Shown here: piece by piece, positions 8,629 through 17,811 of the stretch | Position numbering within the stretch: position 1 is the first letter of the stretch | Layout of the letters: the number at the start of each line of letters is the position of its first letter | Source: Polyangiaceae bacterium | Lineage (GTDB): Bacteria > Myxococcota_A > Polyangia > Polyangiales > Polyangiaceae | NCBI GenBank assembly: GCA_020633205.1 | Contig: JACKEB010000010.1 | Location: forward strand, 1,488,001-1,552,000 | Direction of reading: 5' to 3' | DNA: 64,000 bases | Program-made: the position numbers and the translations under genes | Notes under the pieces: model-generated | Told to the model about the DNA's origin: nothing | The model's database searches: none | Seen by the model: the letters and a program-made list of their open reading frames with translations, nothing else

Positions 8629-10140
8629 TCAACAGTAGAGATTGTTCCCCGGGGAAACTCCTAGCAGGGCACAGAACTGCTCGTAGTAGCTCACCCGCGC
8701 CTGAACCTGGGCGGGGTTCCCGCCGTTGCACTCCAGGGATCCGTTGATGGTGCGGATCGTCTCAGCGAAGCTGCCGCCAACAATGCCGTTGTGAGCGGTC
8801 TGGCTGCCTGCGCCGGTTTGAGTCATCCAGAACCAGAGCCCCGTTTGCCAGGCGACCTTCGCGTCGCGCGCTACCAAGTCGGGGTCCGCTTGCAGGTTTA
8901 GCCCCAGGGCTTGACCCGCTGCGCAGTAGTTGTAGTTCCAGCTCAGCTGAATCGGGCCGCGACCGTAGTAGCGTTTCCCTGGGGCACAGGGGCAGCCCGG
9001 GCTGGGCGTACAATACTCGCCCTTGGCGATCTCTTCGATGTACACGAGCTCCCCCGTCTCGTGCGCCATGTTCGCCAGGAACGCCGCGACCTCCCGCTTC
9101 TTCGTGGTGTCGTCTCCGGTTCCGGCGAAGCTAGGATAGGTCGCAGTGGCGCTGACCAGGTCCCAGTAGGTGTAGAAGCTGTTCCGGTTGGGGAACATGG
9201 CGTTGAACTGACTCTCGCTGATCAGAGCCGAGAAGCCAGTGCTACCGCTGCTGCCACCAGAACCGCCGCTGCCACCAGAACCACCGCTGCCCGTACCCGC
9301 GGTGCCGCCGCCTGAACCGCCGCTGCCTGCCGTGCTACCACCGGAGCCACCGCTGCCGCCTGCGCCACCGCTGCCGCCTGCGCCACAGGACGCGACCTCG
9401 TCCCACGCGTCCTGCCAGTAGAGACCAGTTCCCGGCTCGTAGCCACGGATCCCGCACCAGCCAGAGAACGGGAAGGGCTTGCACTGGAAGTAGCGCCCCA
9501 CGTTCTCCACCACATCACCCGCGCCATAGCTCGTTCCCGCGCGGAACGGCTCCGCGCTGCATCCCGCGCCACCACCTGAACCGCTGCTGCCGCTGGCTCC
9601 GGCGCCAGACCCTCCGGCTCCACCGCCGCCGGTCGTGCCACCGCTCGCCCCGGTGCCAGCGCCTCCACCAGAGCCTCCTGCGCCGCCTTGACCGCCGCTT
9701 GGGTTCGACCCGCTGCACGACTCACCGTTGAGCCAGAACTCGCTCGGCAGGCCATTGCTCCCGCTCGTGGACGCGGTGAAGCCGAAGCTCTTCGACTCCC
9801 CTCCCCCGATCCGCCCATTCCAGCTCACGTTCTCGGCACTGACCGCCGCCCCGGATTGCGACAGCGTTGCATTCCAGTCGCTGGTCACGCGCTGGCCGCT
9901 CGGGAAGTCCCACTCGAGCACCCAACTCTGCTTGGCGCTGCCCTTGTTGGTCAGCGTGACGTTCGCCACGAAGCCACCATTCCACTGGCTGCTCACCTCA
10001 TACTGCACCTTGCAGGCAGCGCTCTCGACGACCAACGGACGTGTTGCGCTCCCCACGGGTTCGCCCTCAACACACCCAAGCGGGAGCAAACCTGCGACGA
10101 GCAGCGCAAAGAACCGACGATTGGCTAGCATCTTGTGCAT
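8629..10140 (-). CDS. GH19 chitinase with CBM2-like and CBM5/12 chitin-binding modules, lipoprotein
   Basis: 503 residues. GGAGG seven bases upstream selects ATG 10140. The signal peptide ends in LLPLGC, a good lipobox. Next comes a CBM2-like module (CKVQYEVSSQWNGGFVANV ... WNATLSQSG), a Gly/Ser linker, a CBM5/12 module (GTSYGAGDVVENVGRYFQC ... YWQDAWDEVASC), a second linker, and a GH19 domain from about residue 300. The catalytic Glu lies in LANMAHETGELVYIEE, and YYGRGPIQLSWNYNY is the family signature. It hydrolyses beta-1,4 chitin chains; cell-surface anchoring fits a predatory or scavenging lifestyle. It is a single gene with its terminator at 8586. Confidence 0.93.
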   Translation of the reverse strand: MHKMLANRRFFALLVAGLLPLGCVEGEPVGSATRPLVVESAACKVQYEVSSQWNGGFVANVTLTNKGSAKQSWVLEWDFPSGQRVTSDWNATLSQSGAAVSAENVSWNGRIGGGESKSFGFTASTSGSNGLPSEFWLNGESCSGSNPSGGQGGAGGSGGGAGTGASGGTTGGGGAGGSGAGASGSSGSGGGAGCSAEPFRAGTSYGAGDVVENVGRYFQCKPFPFSGWCGIRGYEPGTGLYWQDAWDEVASCGAGGSGGAGGSGGSGGSTAGSGGSGGGTAGTGSGGSGGSGGSGGSSGSTGFSALISESQFNAMFPNRNSFYTYWDLVSATATYPSFAGTGDDTTKKREVAAFLANMAHETGELVYIEEIAKGEYCTPSPGCPCAPGKRYYGRGPIQLSWNYNYCAAGQALGLNLQADPDLVARDAKVAWQTGLWFWMTQTGAGSQTAHNGIVGGSFAETIRTINGSLECNGGNPAQVQARVSYYEQFCALLGVSPGNNLYC

Positions 10141-10430
10141 CGAACGACCTCCGCCGTTCAAGCTAGCGACCCCGACGGAGCGGACCTGTCCGAAACCGCT
10201 CAGAGCGGGGGTTCAAAGCCGTTCGCGCAGGGATGACTTGGTTCCGCTAGGATCCGCCAGATCCGAGGCGCAGAGCCCCATGAGCGACCACATCGCTCAA
10301 CGCCATGTGCGTTCGGCGCAAACGTGGTGCAAAATCTCACTCGTGATGTCGATTTCGAATCGCGAACCAAAACGGCTGATAGAAAGCCACCCACATCCGG
10401 GCGAACGGGAGTCGGTCGCGAAGGATTGGA

Positions 10431-13400
10431 TCAGCGCAAGCGGGCTTGCGCTTCGCGATTCCCAGGCTCTACCTGCAGCGCCTTCGTGTACGCATCTTTC
10501 GCAGAGGCCTTGTCACCGAGATCGGTTTGGATGTCACCCAGGAGCACCCAATAGCTACCGCTCTTGGGGCGTTGAACCACGAGCCACTTGGTCCAAGCGA
10601 GCGCTTCCTTCTTGCGGTTCCACCGCTCGAGCACTCGCGCCAGGCCTGCTGCGGCTTCGATGCGCCTTGGCGATAGCAACACCGCACGGCGATAGAGCCG
10701 CTCAGCCCGCGGGTAGTTGCGCTGGCGAAACGACTGGTCCGCTTTCGTCTGATTGATGTGCGCGAGGCTCTCGATTTGAGCGACATCGCCAGCCTCGATG
10801 TCGGCTGCTTTGAGCCACTCAGCCTTGGCCTCTTGGTAGTGGCCGGACAAGGCCAGGGCGTCGCCATAGAGCTGCCGCGAGTCGTCAACGTCGTCGTTGA
10901 TCGCTTGCTTCAGATAGGTCGCGGCCTGTTCGCCGTCGCCCTGCATCATCAGCACGAGGCCTAACCCGCTCATCGCTCGCGTTTCCTCGGGGGAAAACAC
11001 GAGCGCCTGGCAGTAGGCGCGCTGGGCGCGTGGCAGGTCTCCGGCTACGATTGCGCGCTTCCCGCGTTCAATCTCGCGCAGCGAGGCGCCCTTTCCGCCT
11101 GCCTCCGGGTCCTCTGCGGCGAGCGCTTGCTTGCACGTCTTGGCCTTGATTTGGATTGGCGTGGGCAAGCCCGATGCGTCACCCCCGGAGTCACTCGGCG
11201 GCGGCGCGGCCTCGGCAGGCTCCGGCTGTGGCATCTCGGCTTCCGCCGCCTTCGGCTCAGCGGACTTAGACTCAGGCGGTTTGGACTCGGTCGTCTTGGG
11301 CGCAGCCTGCTTCGCCTCGGTCTCGGTTGGTTCAGGTTTCGCTTCTGGCTCGGCGGGCGCGGGTGCCGTTTCCGCGGGCGTCGCCTTCGTCGGCTCGACG
11401 GCGCTTGCGGGCTCCTCCCGCTGTAGCGGCACGCTGGCGAGCGCTTTTGGCTCCGGCTTGCCCTTGCTTCCGAGGGCGATTGCGAGAATGAGCAGGAAGC
11501 ACAGCGCACCCACGCCAGCCCCAACGCCGATCATCAGCTTCTGCCTGCGCCCGAGGCCCGGCTTTGGTGGTGGCCGCAGGCTGAGATTCGGCCCTGGGAG
11601 GTCCTCCGAGCCATCGCTCAGGTTGGGGACCGGCAAGTTCGGAGCCGGCCGCGCTCCTGGTAGCGGTGGCGCCGCCAGCGCGCTCGCGGCTGCCTCGGGG
11701 AAATGGTTTTCGACGGGCGGAGCGATCAGCTGAGTGCTGTTCAACCCCGCTGGCTGAGTGCCGACCCGCGGCAGCGCCGGTGGAAAGTCGGTCGGTGGAG
11801 GTGCAGGGATGGACTCCGGGATCGGCGGCTCTTCAGACTCTGCCAAGCCCAGCGCGACGTCGACTGTCGACATCAAGTTGGTCGCGTTGCTCGCGCGCCC
11901 TGGCTCGACGTGTACGCGACCGGAGCCGATGTTCAGCAGCGCCGCCAACGCCTGGGGCCCTTCCAAGCGAGCACCGGCCTGGGTGAATCCCACGGCGCCT
12001 GCGATCAGGTTCTGGGCGATCGACACCTGCACGTAGTACCGAGGATTCCGCACGGTAACACGCAAAGCCTGCTCTGTGGTCAGCGCCCGTACCAAGCGCG
12101 CGGGCCCGAGGGCTTCCAGTCGGGTGTCGAAGGCTTCCTCGGTCGCCAAACGCGTAGAGATCAGCCGCTCCGGCTCCGCCAGCCCAGCCAGGCGATTGAG
12201 CAACACGGATGTGTTGGGGACACCACGCTCTTCGGACCAGAGCTCGTCCCAGTGCACGACTAATAGCGATGCCCAGCGCAGTCGACGATGCTCGCGCATC
12301 ATCTTGACCAGATGGTAGCCGGCGCCTTGGAGCTGATTGTCTCCGATCACCAGGACCATCGGATCCAGCTGCCGCAAACGCCCGAAGTGGGCCGCGGAAG
12401 GCTCCAAATCGGTCACCACGACCTGCGCGCCGTGAGCCCGCAGCTCCTGAGCAACCGCATCAGCGCGTGCCGAGTCGTCGTCAGCGAGGATGATCCGCAG
12501 GCCCGTGACATCAGCCGCAGGAAGCTCGTCCTCGAGGTCCGCGGCGAGCAGCTCCACGGTTCCCATCGCGCGCTCGTCGAACTCGTAGAGCAGCGGCTCC
12601 GCGACCTCGATCTGGCTGCGCACGCGGGTCACGAACTCGTCGATCAGCGTTGCCAGGGGACGTCCGCGACCCAGCACCAGGCGCACGCCTTCGCGCTCGC
12701 CTTCCTGTTTCACCGACAGGATTCCGCTGCGAAGCTCGTGGGCCAACGTGTCGACCAGCTCGTTGAGCGTTGCTTCGCCGACTCGCCCCAGCGCGTCACC
12801 GCGCTCGGGGATTTCACGCACCAGCTCGGAGATGCGCTCCGCCAACGTGCTCACGCTGGCGCTCTTCGGAATCACCGCAGCTGCGCCGTGACGGAACGCT
12901 GCCAAGCGCGCCCCGAGATCGGGATCGTCGGTGACCAGCGCCACGGGAACCACGGAGCTGAGCGGCGAAGATGCCAGCTCATCCAAGAGCGCTCGCGTCT
13001 CTTGCCGACCGCCATCACCCATCAGCACGACAAGGTCGGGCGCCGCCACGGTAACCGCTGGAACCACGGTCCCCGCTTCCGCCGTCTCCGCAAACACGGA
13101 CTGGCGCCCCAGGGCCTCCGAGAGCGCCTCGCGTAGCTCGTCGCTGAACCCAACCAAGAGCACTGCGGGCTCAGCAGTTCCGTCGGGAACCGATGGCGTC
13201 TTGCGTCTTGCTCCGGACTTCTCCCGCGCGAGGCTCTGCAGATCCACCCGCCGCGTGGGCGCCTCGTCGTCGAACGCGTCGGGATCATCCGCGGGGGGGC
13301 GTGCTTCATCACCGAGCGGCGGTAGCTTCAGCTCGAGCCCTTTGGGCCTCGGCCCTGGCCGCTCAGCCAGTGGCTTGATGCTCGTAATGGGAACGGCTTT

Positions 13401-14027
13401 TACGTGGGTTGGTTCGTCATCCAACACCGCCAGGTCGGCGGGAGGTGAAATCGTTTCCGCGGCGTTCGCATCGTAAGCATCCTCGATTGGACCCCCAGCC
13501 GCCACGGCTGCGGGTGTCGCGGGCGGGACGATGGGAGTTGCCAAGGCAGGCGGCTTTGCGCCCGAGTTGGGCAGGACGAGCGCTCGGTCAAAGGTGCTCG
13601 AGCTGGGCGCCGGGATCACGGCGGTCTTTCCCAGATCCGTCTTTGGAGCGATGACTGCCGTCTTCCCGAGGTCCGCCTTCTCAGGCAGGATCGCCGTCCG
13701 CCCTAGATCGACTTTCTTTTGCGCCCCGCCCGACGCCCGGTTCCGCGGGGGAATGAGATCCGGAGAGACGCGCGCGGGCGGCGGCGGACGCTTGGGAGGA
13801 GGCGGGGGCACAGCGATCACCTCCGCCGGTTCTGGTTCGGGACTCGACGGCATGCGGGAAGGCCGCGCACCGCTTGGCCCCGGAATTCCAAGCAGAGTCT
13901 TCTGGGGCGCGCGGCGCGGGGCCGCTGGGAGCGACGCACGATGCGTCCCAGACCCAAGTCCAGAATCGTCTGGTCCCTTTGGACCTGGACGCGGGATCTT
14001 CGGACGGGGGTCGGCCATCCCTCCCAT
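10431..14027 (-). CDS. large signalling protein: receiver-like domains, DUF4388-like segments, TM helix, TPR repeats
   Basis: 1198 residues. Order: a Pro-rich disordered N-terminus with three DLG(R/K)TA(I/V) units (residues about 107-138); a receiver-like domain (about 285-410, AVLLVGFSDELREALSEAL); a DUF4388-like segment (TLNELVDTLAHELRSG); a second receiver-like domain (RIILADDDSARADAVAQEL) that keeps the acidic DDD cluster, although the phospho-Asp position (LVIGDNQ) is degenerate; another DUF4388-like segment; one membrane helix near residue 832 (VGALCFLLILAIALG); a Glu/Ala/Pro linker; and TPR units to the end. An adaptor joining cytoplasmic receivers to periplasmic TPRs is likely. The start could also be ATG 14018 (MADPRP). 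The neighbours do not form an operon with it. Confidence 0.75.
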   Translation of the reverse strand: MGGMADPRPKIPRPGPKGPDDSGLGSGTHRASLPAAPRRAPQKTLLGIPGPSGARPSRMPSSPEPEPAEVIAVPPPPPKRPPPPARVSPDLIPPRNRASGGAQKKVDLGRTAILPEKADLGKTAVIAPKTDLGKTAVIPAPSSSTFDRALVLPNSGAKPPALATPIVPPATPAAVAAGGPIEDAYDANAAETISPPADLAVLDDEPTHVKAVPITSIKPLAERPGPRPKGLELKLPPLGDEARPPADDPDAFDDEAPTRRVDLQSLAREKSGARRKTPSVPDGTAEPAVLLVGFSDELREALSEALGRQSVFAETAEAGTVVPAVTVAAPDLVVLMGDGGRQETRALLDELASSPLSSVVPVALVTDDPDLGARLAAFRHGAAAVIPKSASVSTLAERISELVREIPERGDALGRVGEATLNELVDTLAHELRSGILSVKQEGEREGVRLVLGRGRPLATLIDEFVTRVRSQIEVAEPLLYEFDERAMGTVELLAADLEDELPAADVTGLRIILADDDSARADAVAQELRAHGAQVVVTDLEPSAAHFGRLRQLDPMVLVIGDNQLQGAGYHLVKMMREHRRLRWASLLVVHWDELWSEERGVPNTSVLLNRLAGLAEPERLISTRLATEEAFDTRLEALGPARLVRALTTEQALRVTVRNPRYYVQVSIAQNLIAGAVGFTQAGARLEGPQALAALLNIGSGRVHVEPGRASNATNLMSTVDVALGLAESEEPPIPESIPAPPPTDFPPALPRVGTQPAGLNSTQLIAPPVENHFPEAAASALAAPPLPGARPAPNLPVPNLSDGSEDLPGPNLSLRPPPKPGLGRRQKLMIGVGAGVGALCFLLILAIALGSKGKPEPKALASVPLQREEPASAVEPTKATPAETAPAPAEPEAKPEPTETEAKQAAPKTTESKPPESKSAEPKAAEAEMPQPEPAEAAPPPSDSGGDASGLPTPIQIKAKTCKQALAAEDPEAGGKGASLREIERGKRAIVAGDLPRAQRAYCQALVFSPEETRAMSGLGLVLMMQGDGEQAATYLKQAINDDVDDSRQLYGDALALSGHYQEAKAEWLKAADIEAGDVAQIESLAHINQTKADQSFRQRNYPRAERLYRRAVLLSPRRIEAAAGLARVLERWNRKKEALAWTKWLVVQRPKSGSYWVLLGDIQTDLGDKASAKDAYTKALQVEPGNREAQARLR

Positions 14028-14130
14028 TCTTTCTCAGCGGGCGCCAGTGAACCAGCCCTGAAGCGTGAAAGCATTGAGGTTCGAAGTGCTTAGGTAAGTC
14101 GATCCCATGGCTGCGACGTGGACGGCGCTG

Positions 14131-14175
14131 TTCGAGCGTCCGTGGTTCGAGCGTCCGTGGTTCGAGCTGCCGTGG
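14131..14175 (+). repeat. three tandem 15-bp units
   Basis: The unit TTCGAGCGTCCGTGG occurs at 14131, 14146 and, with two changes, 14161. It lies in a stretch with no gene. Confidence 0.8.
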
Positions 14176-14723
14176 AAATTCGCTGCGGCTCGCCGAACAG
14201 CACACACGCGCCGCTCGTCTACTACCTGCGCGCGCGTGCACCACCGTGCTGGTCGATGCTGTTTTCTCGAGCCTGAAGAACCTTCCACTGCTCCACCAGT
14301 CCAGCGGCATGCTTCCGTGGATCGCAGCGATCACCGGGTGCGTGCGCCGTTGGCTGTGAGAGCCGGGCCTGCCATGCGCGCTGCATCCAGGAGTGGGGGC
14401 TGATGCACGCCAGTATTGGGTCCGGCGAATCAAGCTGGGCGTCAAGCGAGCGCCAACGCTCTTTGATGATCAACCGTCGTGCTGATCAACCGGCGTGCTG
14501 GCCAAGCGTGCACTTCGCAGAAGATCTGAGGCTCACTCACGCGCGCAGTCGCGAGGGCGGCAATTCTCGCACTGAAACACTTGATGCACGGTGGCTTTTC
14601 CCTCAAGGGAAACGCAGCGCGAAGGGTGACGTCAAGAGCTCGAGCGGTGCGCTCCTGGGCGGCGCACCCTTCCGTTCGGTGGCTGTCTCGAATGGCGCTT
14701 GGGTCGGGTCGCTGCGAAGCAAC

Positions 14724-14747
14724 GCACCTCCCCCCCAAACCCCGCAA
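14724..14747 (-). repeat. G-rich intergenic motif copy
   Basis: On the minus strand it reads GCGGGGTTTGGGGGGGAGG then TGCG. It nearly equals the copies at 17675 and 28288. Confidence 0.6.
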
Positions 14748-15035
14748 GGTGTGCCGGAAGCGCCAGAAACGCCTCCTCCGGGTGGTAACGGCCATTGTCG
14801 GACGCGGGAATCTGTCGGATTTTGTGCTGCCTGGCCGCGCGCTGCCGAATTCCGCGGGTGCCAGAGAAAAACCTGAGGTCGAAGTCAGTTTTCCGGGATG
14901 TGTCGGGCGTGATAAGAACGTCGTTCGCGTTCGACTCGCATCTGAAAAGACCCGAGCCGGACGACGACGAGGTTGGGCGACACACCGGGGCGCATGCACT
15001 GGGCTTTCTCAGGCAGCGAACCAATGGAGACGACG

Positions 15036-16061
15036 ATGAAGCTTAAGGTTGTTGGGTTGGCTTGCTTGGCAGTTGGGATGAGTCTGAGCGCGTTCGGCTG
15101 CTCCAGCGACAGCGAGGGCGGAGGAAGCGCGGGCAACGGCGGTAGCGGCGCGAGCGGCGGGACCGGAAACGTCGGTGAGTGCATGCCCAAGGCTGCTGAG
15201 TGCTACGTCGATGGCCCCACGGGCCCAGGCGCCGAGTGCCTCGCGAAGGCAGACAACTCCAGCTCCGACGTCTGGACGGGTCGCTTCTCATACTTGAAGA
15301 TCGACAAGCCCGCAGCCCTCGCCAACAAGCTGATTCAAGAGGTCGTCGTCAACAAGGGCATCGGCCTGAATCAAGAGGCCTGCAACGAGACCGGCGATGG
15401 CACCTTCACCTGGCTCATCGAGTTCGACTCGAAGGCGGGCAAGCTGAAGACGGGTGGTGGCGATCCCATCACGGATCCCAAGGCGGGCGCGTGCTTCGTC
15501 TCGATCCCCAACTCGAACCCGGCGCTCGACGTGAAGCCCGCGCAGGTCGACGTGACCGTCGACGACCAAGGCAAGTTCGGCGCGTCCGTGGACGGTGTCG
15601 TGGTGCCGATCTTCCTGGACGTCGCCAAGACGAAGGTGATCTTGCTGCCGCTACACGGCATCGACTTCGACGGCACGTTCAGCGCCGACCACAACTGCGT
15701 AGGCAAGTACAACGGCGACCAGTTCACGTCCGCAAACTTGTGCCTCCCGGACACCACCGCCGGTGAGACGACGTGGACCACCGGCGGTCACCTCAAGGGC
15801 TACATCACGATCGAGGAAGCCGAGGAAGTCTACATCGACGACCTGAGCACGAGCCTGTGCGCGCAAATCGCAGGTGCTGACTGGAAGGGCATGCCCGACG
15901 GCAAGTGCTCTGATACGGACGCTTGGAAGAACGGCGAGCGTCCCGAGGGCGACTGGTGCTCGACGACGAACGCCGCGGCGACTGCTGATTGCAAGGACGC
16001 ATGGGCACTCGAGGCTGGGTTCGCGGCGTCTGCCATCAAGATCAACGGCGACTGTCAGTAG
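15036..16061 (+). CDS. hypothetical lipoprotein, Cys-containing
   Basis: 341 residues from ATG 15036, with GGAGA eight bases upstream; an in-frame ATG at 15024 is possible. The signal peptide ends in LSAFGC (lipobox), followed by a short Gly/Ser linker. The mature domain has about ten cysteines, likely paired, and a region VVPIFLDVAKTKVILLPLHG. No named family was recognised. It is a single gene followed by an intrinsic terminator, so it is probably expressed from its own promoter in the gene-free stretch upstream. Confidence 0.75.
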   Translation: MKLKVVGLACLAVGMSLSAFGCSSDSEGGGSAGNGGSGASGGTGNVGECMPKAAECYVDGPTGPGAECLAKADNSSSDVWTGRFSYLKIDKPAALANKLIQEVVVNKGIGLNQEACNETGDGTFTWLIEFDSKAGKLKTGGGDPITDPKAGACFVSIPNSNPALDVKPAQVDVTVDDQGKFGASVDGVVVPIFLDVAKTKVILLPLHGIDFDGTFSADHNCVGKYNGDQFTSANLCLPDTTAGETTWTTGGHLKGYITIEEAEEVYIDDLSTSLCAQIAGADWKGMPDGKCSDTDAWKNGERPEGDWCSTTNAAATADCKDAWALEAGFAASAIKINGDCQ

Positions 16062-16098
16062 CGATTTCCAGCCACGGCTGACCACCCGTGAATCGAGC

Positions 16099-16137
16099 GA
16101 GCGTCGTCTCCGTTTGGAGCGGCGCTCGCGGCTTTTT
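16099..16137 (+). terminator. intrinsic terminator of the lipoprotein gene
   Basis: The stem GAGCGTCGTCTCC / GGAGCGGCGCTC has a GTTT loop, one bulge and one G-T pair, and is followed by GCGGCTTTTTG. Confidence 0.75.
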
Positions 16138-16219
16138 GTAGCCAAGACGCACGCGTGTCTTTTTTGGACGCCCCGCTTGGCAGGATCCCAAGTGCGTGAC
16201 TTCGTGGTAGAGGCGCGCG

Positions 16220-17605
16220 ATGCAGCTGGCACGGCTCATCGGTCCGGAGCTGAAGGCGCTCCTCGAGGAGAGCCCGGCGGAGCTGCAAGAGCTGCTGGAC
16301 GACATCCACCCCGAAGACGTCGCTGACGTCATCGAGGAGCTGGAGCGCGACCACGCCGCCAAGGTGCTCGAGAGCCTGCCGACGGAGTACGCCGCCCAAG
16401 TCTTCGAGCGCCTCGACGACCCGGTGCAGGAGTCGCTGGCCGAGGCAATGGGTGTCGAAGTCGCCGCGGAGCTCGCGGTGGAGATGGACACCGACGACCT
16501 AGCGGACTTCGTCGACGATCTCCCCCCGGAAATGAGCCTGCCGCTGATCAAGCGGCTCGAGGAGCTGGACGCCGAAGTCGCTACGGAAGTGCGCGAGCTA
16601 CGTCAGTGGCAGGACACTTCCGCGGGTGGTCTGATGACCACGGACTACCTCTGGGTGGAGCCCGGCCTCACGGTGCAGGGCGCGATGGAGGAAATCCGCA
16701 AGCAAGCCGTCGACGCCGAGACGCTGGACGCGATCTATGTGGTCGACAGCGAAGACCTGGTGAAGGGCTACTTGCGGATCCGTGACGTGCTCCTGGCGGA
16801 CCCGATGGCGAAGGTGGAAGAGGTCATGCGCCTCAACCTGATCAGCGTGCCGCCCGAGATGGACCAGGAGGACGTCGCGCGTACCCTGGGGAAATACGAC
16901 ATGAACACCCTGCCCGTGGTCGACGAGCGAGGTGTAATTCTGGGCGTCATCACGGCGGACGACATCCTAGACGTCTTGGCCGAGGAGCAGAGCGAAGACG
17001 TCCACAAGATGGGCGCCATCGACCCCCTGAGCGAGACGTATTTCGAGACGTCGCTGTTGACCTTCGTCAAGAAGCGGGCGCCCTGGCTGCTGGTGCTGTT
17101 CGTCGGCGGTTTCTTCACGGCAACGGCGATTCAACACTTCGACGGGGTGCTCGCCTCGATCGCTCACTTGAGCTTCTACCTGCCGATGTTGATCTCGGCG
17201 GGAGGCAACTCCGGCTCTCAGTCTTCAACGCTGATCACCCGCGGGCTTGCGGTGGGCGATGTGCACCATCGCGACTGGTGGCGGGTCCTCGCTAGAGAGC
17301 TCAGCCAGGGGCTGATCCTCGGCGGTACTCTCGGCGCCGTCGGGGCGCTGCGGGTGGTTGTCGCGGGGGAGAACTCCACGTTCGCGTTGCTCGTCGCGGT
17401 GACGCTAGTCTCCATCGTCGTGATGGGGTGCGTGGTTGGCGGGATGATGCCGCTGCTCTTGAGCCGGATTGGCCTCGACCCGGCGACGAGTTCGACTCCG
17501 TTCATCGCCACTCTGGTCGATGTCTTGGGCATCATGATCTACCTCGGGCTCGCCCGCTGGCTCCTGCTCGAGAGTGGCATGGCGGCGTTCACGGGCAGCG
17601 GATAG
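16220..17605 (+). CDS. mgtE: magnesium transporter MgtE
   Basis: 461 residues, the usual MgtE length. The N-terminal helical domain (about 1-125) carries repeated acidic segments (LLDDIHPEDVADVIEELERD) that bind Mg as a gate sensor. Two CBS domains follow (LMTTDYLWVEPGLTVQGAM and VMRLNLISVPPEMDQEDVA). Then come five membrane helices, with PMLISAGGNSGSQSSTL and GLDPATSSTPFIATLVDVLG, the family signatures lining the pore; the Asp in LVDVLG matches the conserved pore Asp. It is a passive Mg2+ channel at the inner membrane. It stands alone, with the next gene 206 bases downstream. Confidence 0.95.
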   Translation: MQLARLIGPELKALLEESPAELQELLDDIHPEDVADVIEELERDHAAKVLESLPTEYAAQVFERLDDPVQESLAEAMGVEVAAELAVEMDTDDLADFVDDLPPEMSLPLIKRLEELDAEVATEVRELRQWQDTSAGGLMTTDYLWVEPGLTVQGAMEEIRKQAVDAETLDAIYVVDSEDLVKGYLRIRDVLLADPMAKVEEVMRLNLISVPPEMDQEDVARTLGKYDMNTLPVVDERGVILGVITADDILDVLAEEQSEDVHKMGAIDPLSETYFETSLLTFVKKRAPWLLVLFVGGFFTATAIQHFDGVLASIAHLSFYLPMLISAGGNSGSQSSTLITRGLAVGDVHHRDWWRVLARELSQGLILGGTLGAVGALRVVVAGENSTFALLVAVTLVSIVVMGCVVGGMMPLLLSRIGLDPATSSTPFIATLVDVLGIMIYLGLARWLLLESGMAAFTGSG

Positions 17606-17674
17606 CGGCCCGCGTCAGAGACCGCTCCGCGTTCAGGCTCGGCGCTCCCAGCGCTCAGCATAATGGCCTTTTTC

Positions 17675-17699
17675 AGGGGGTTTGGGGGGAGGTGCGCCG
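17675..17699 (+). repeat. G-rich intergenic motif copy
   Basis: GGGGGTTTGGGGGGAGG followed by TGCGCCG, downstream of mgtE. It could form a G-quadruplex. Confidence 0.6.
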
Positions 17700-17811
17700 T
17701 TTGTAAACAGTTCGGCCAGCCACACACATCCGTGTACAGTGTGCACGAGCGTTGACATCCCTGGGTACACCCAGAAACTTTCAGCCAGAAACCCCGCGCC
17801 AAGCCCCTCGT

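Larger units (their letters stand above)
14028..15035. other. 1 kb stretch without a convincing gene
   Basis: No frame here has good codon use or a recognisable domain. It holds the promoter side of the receiver/TPR gene, a 15-bp triplet repeat (14131-14175), a minus-strand copy of the G-rich motif (14724-14747) and the 5' region of the next lipoprotein gene. Short Arg/Ser-rich frames on both strands look like high-GC noise. Confidence 0.6.

Noticed and set aside
17752..17780. TTGACA as a -35 box before the MshEN/HEAT gene
   Set aside because: No acceptable -10 box follows at 16-18 bases (AAACTT only).
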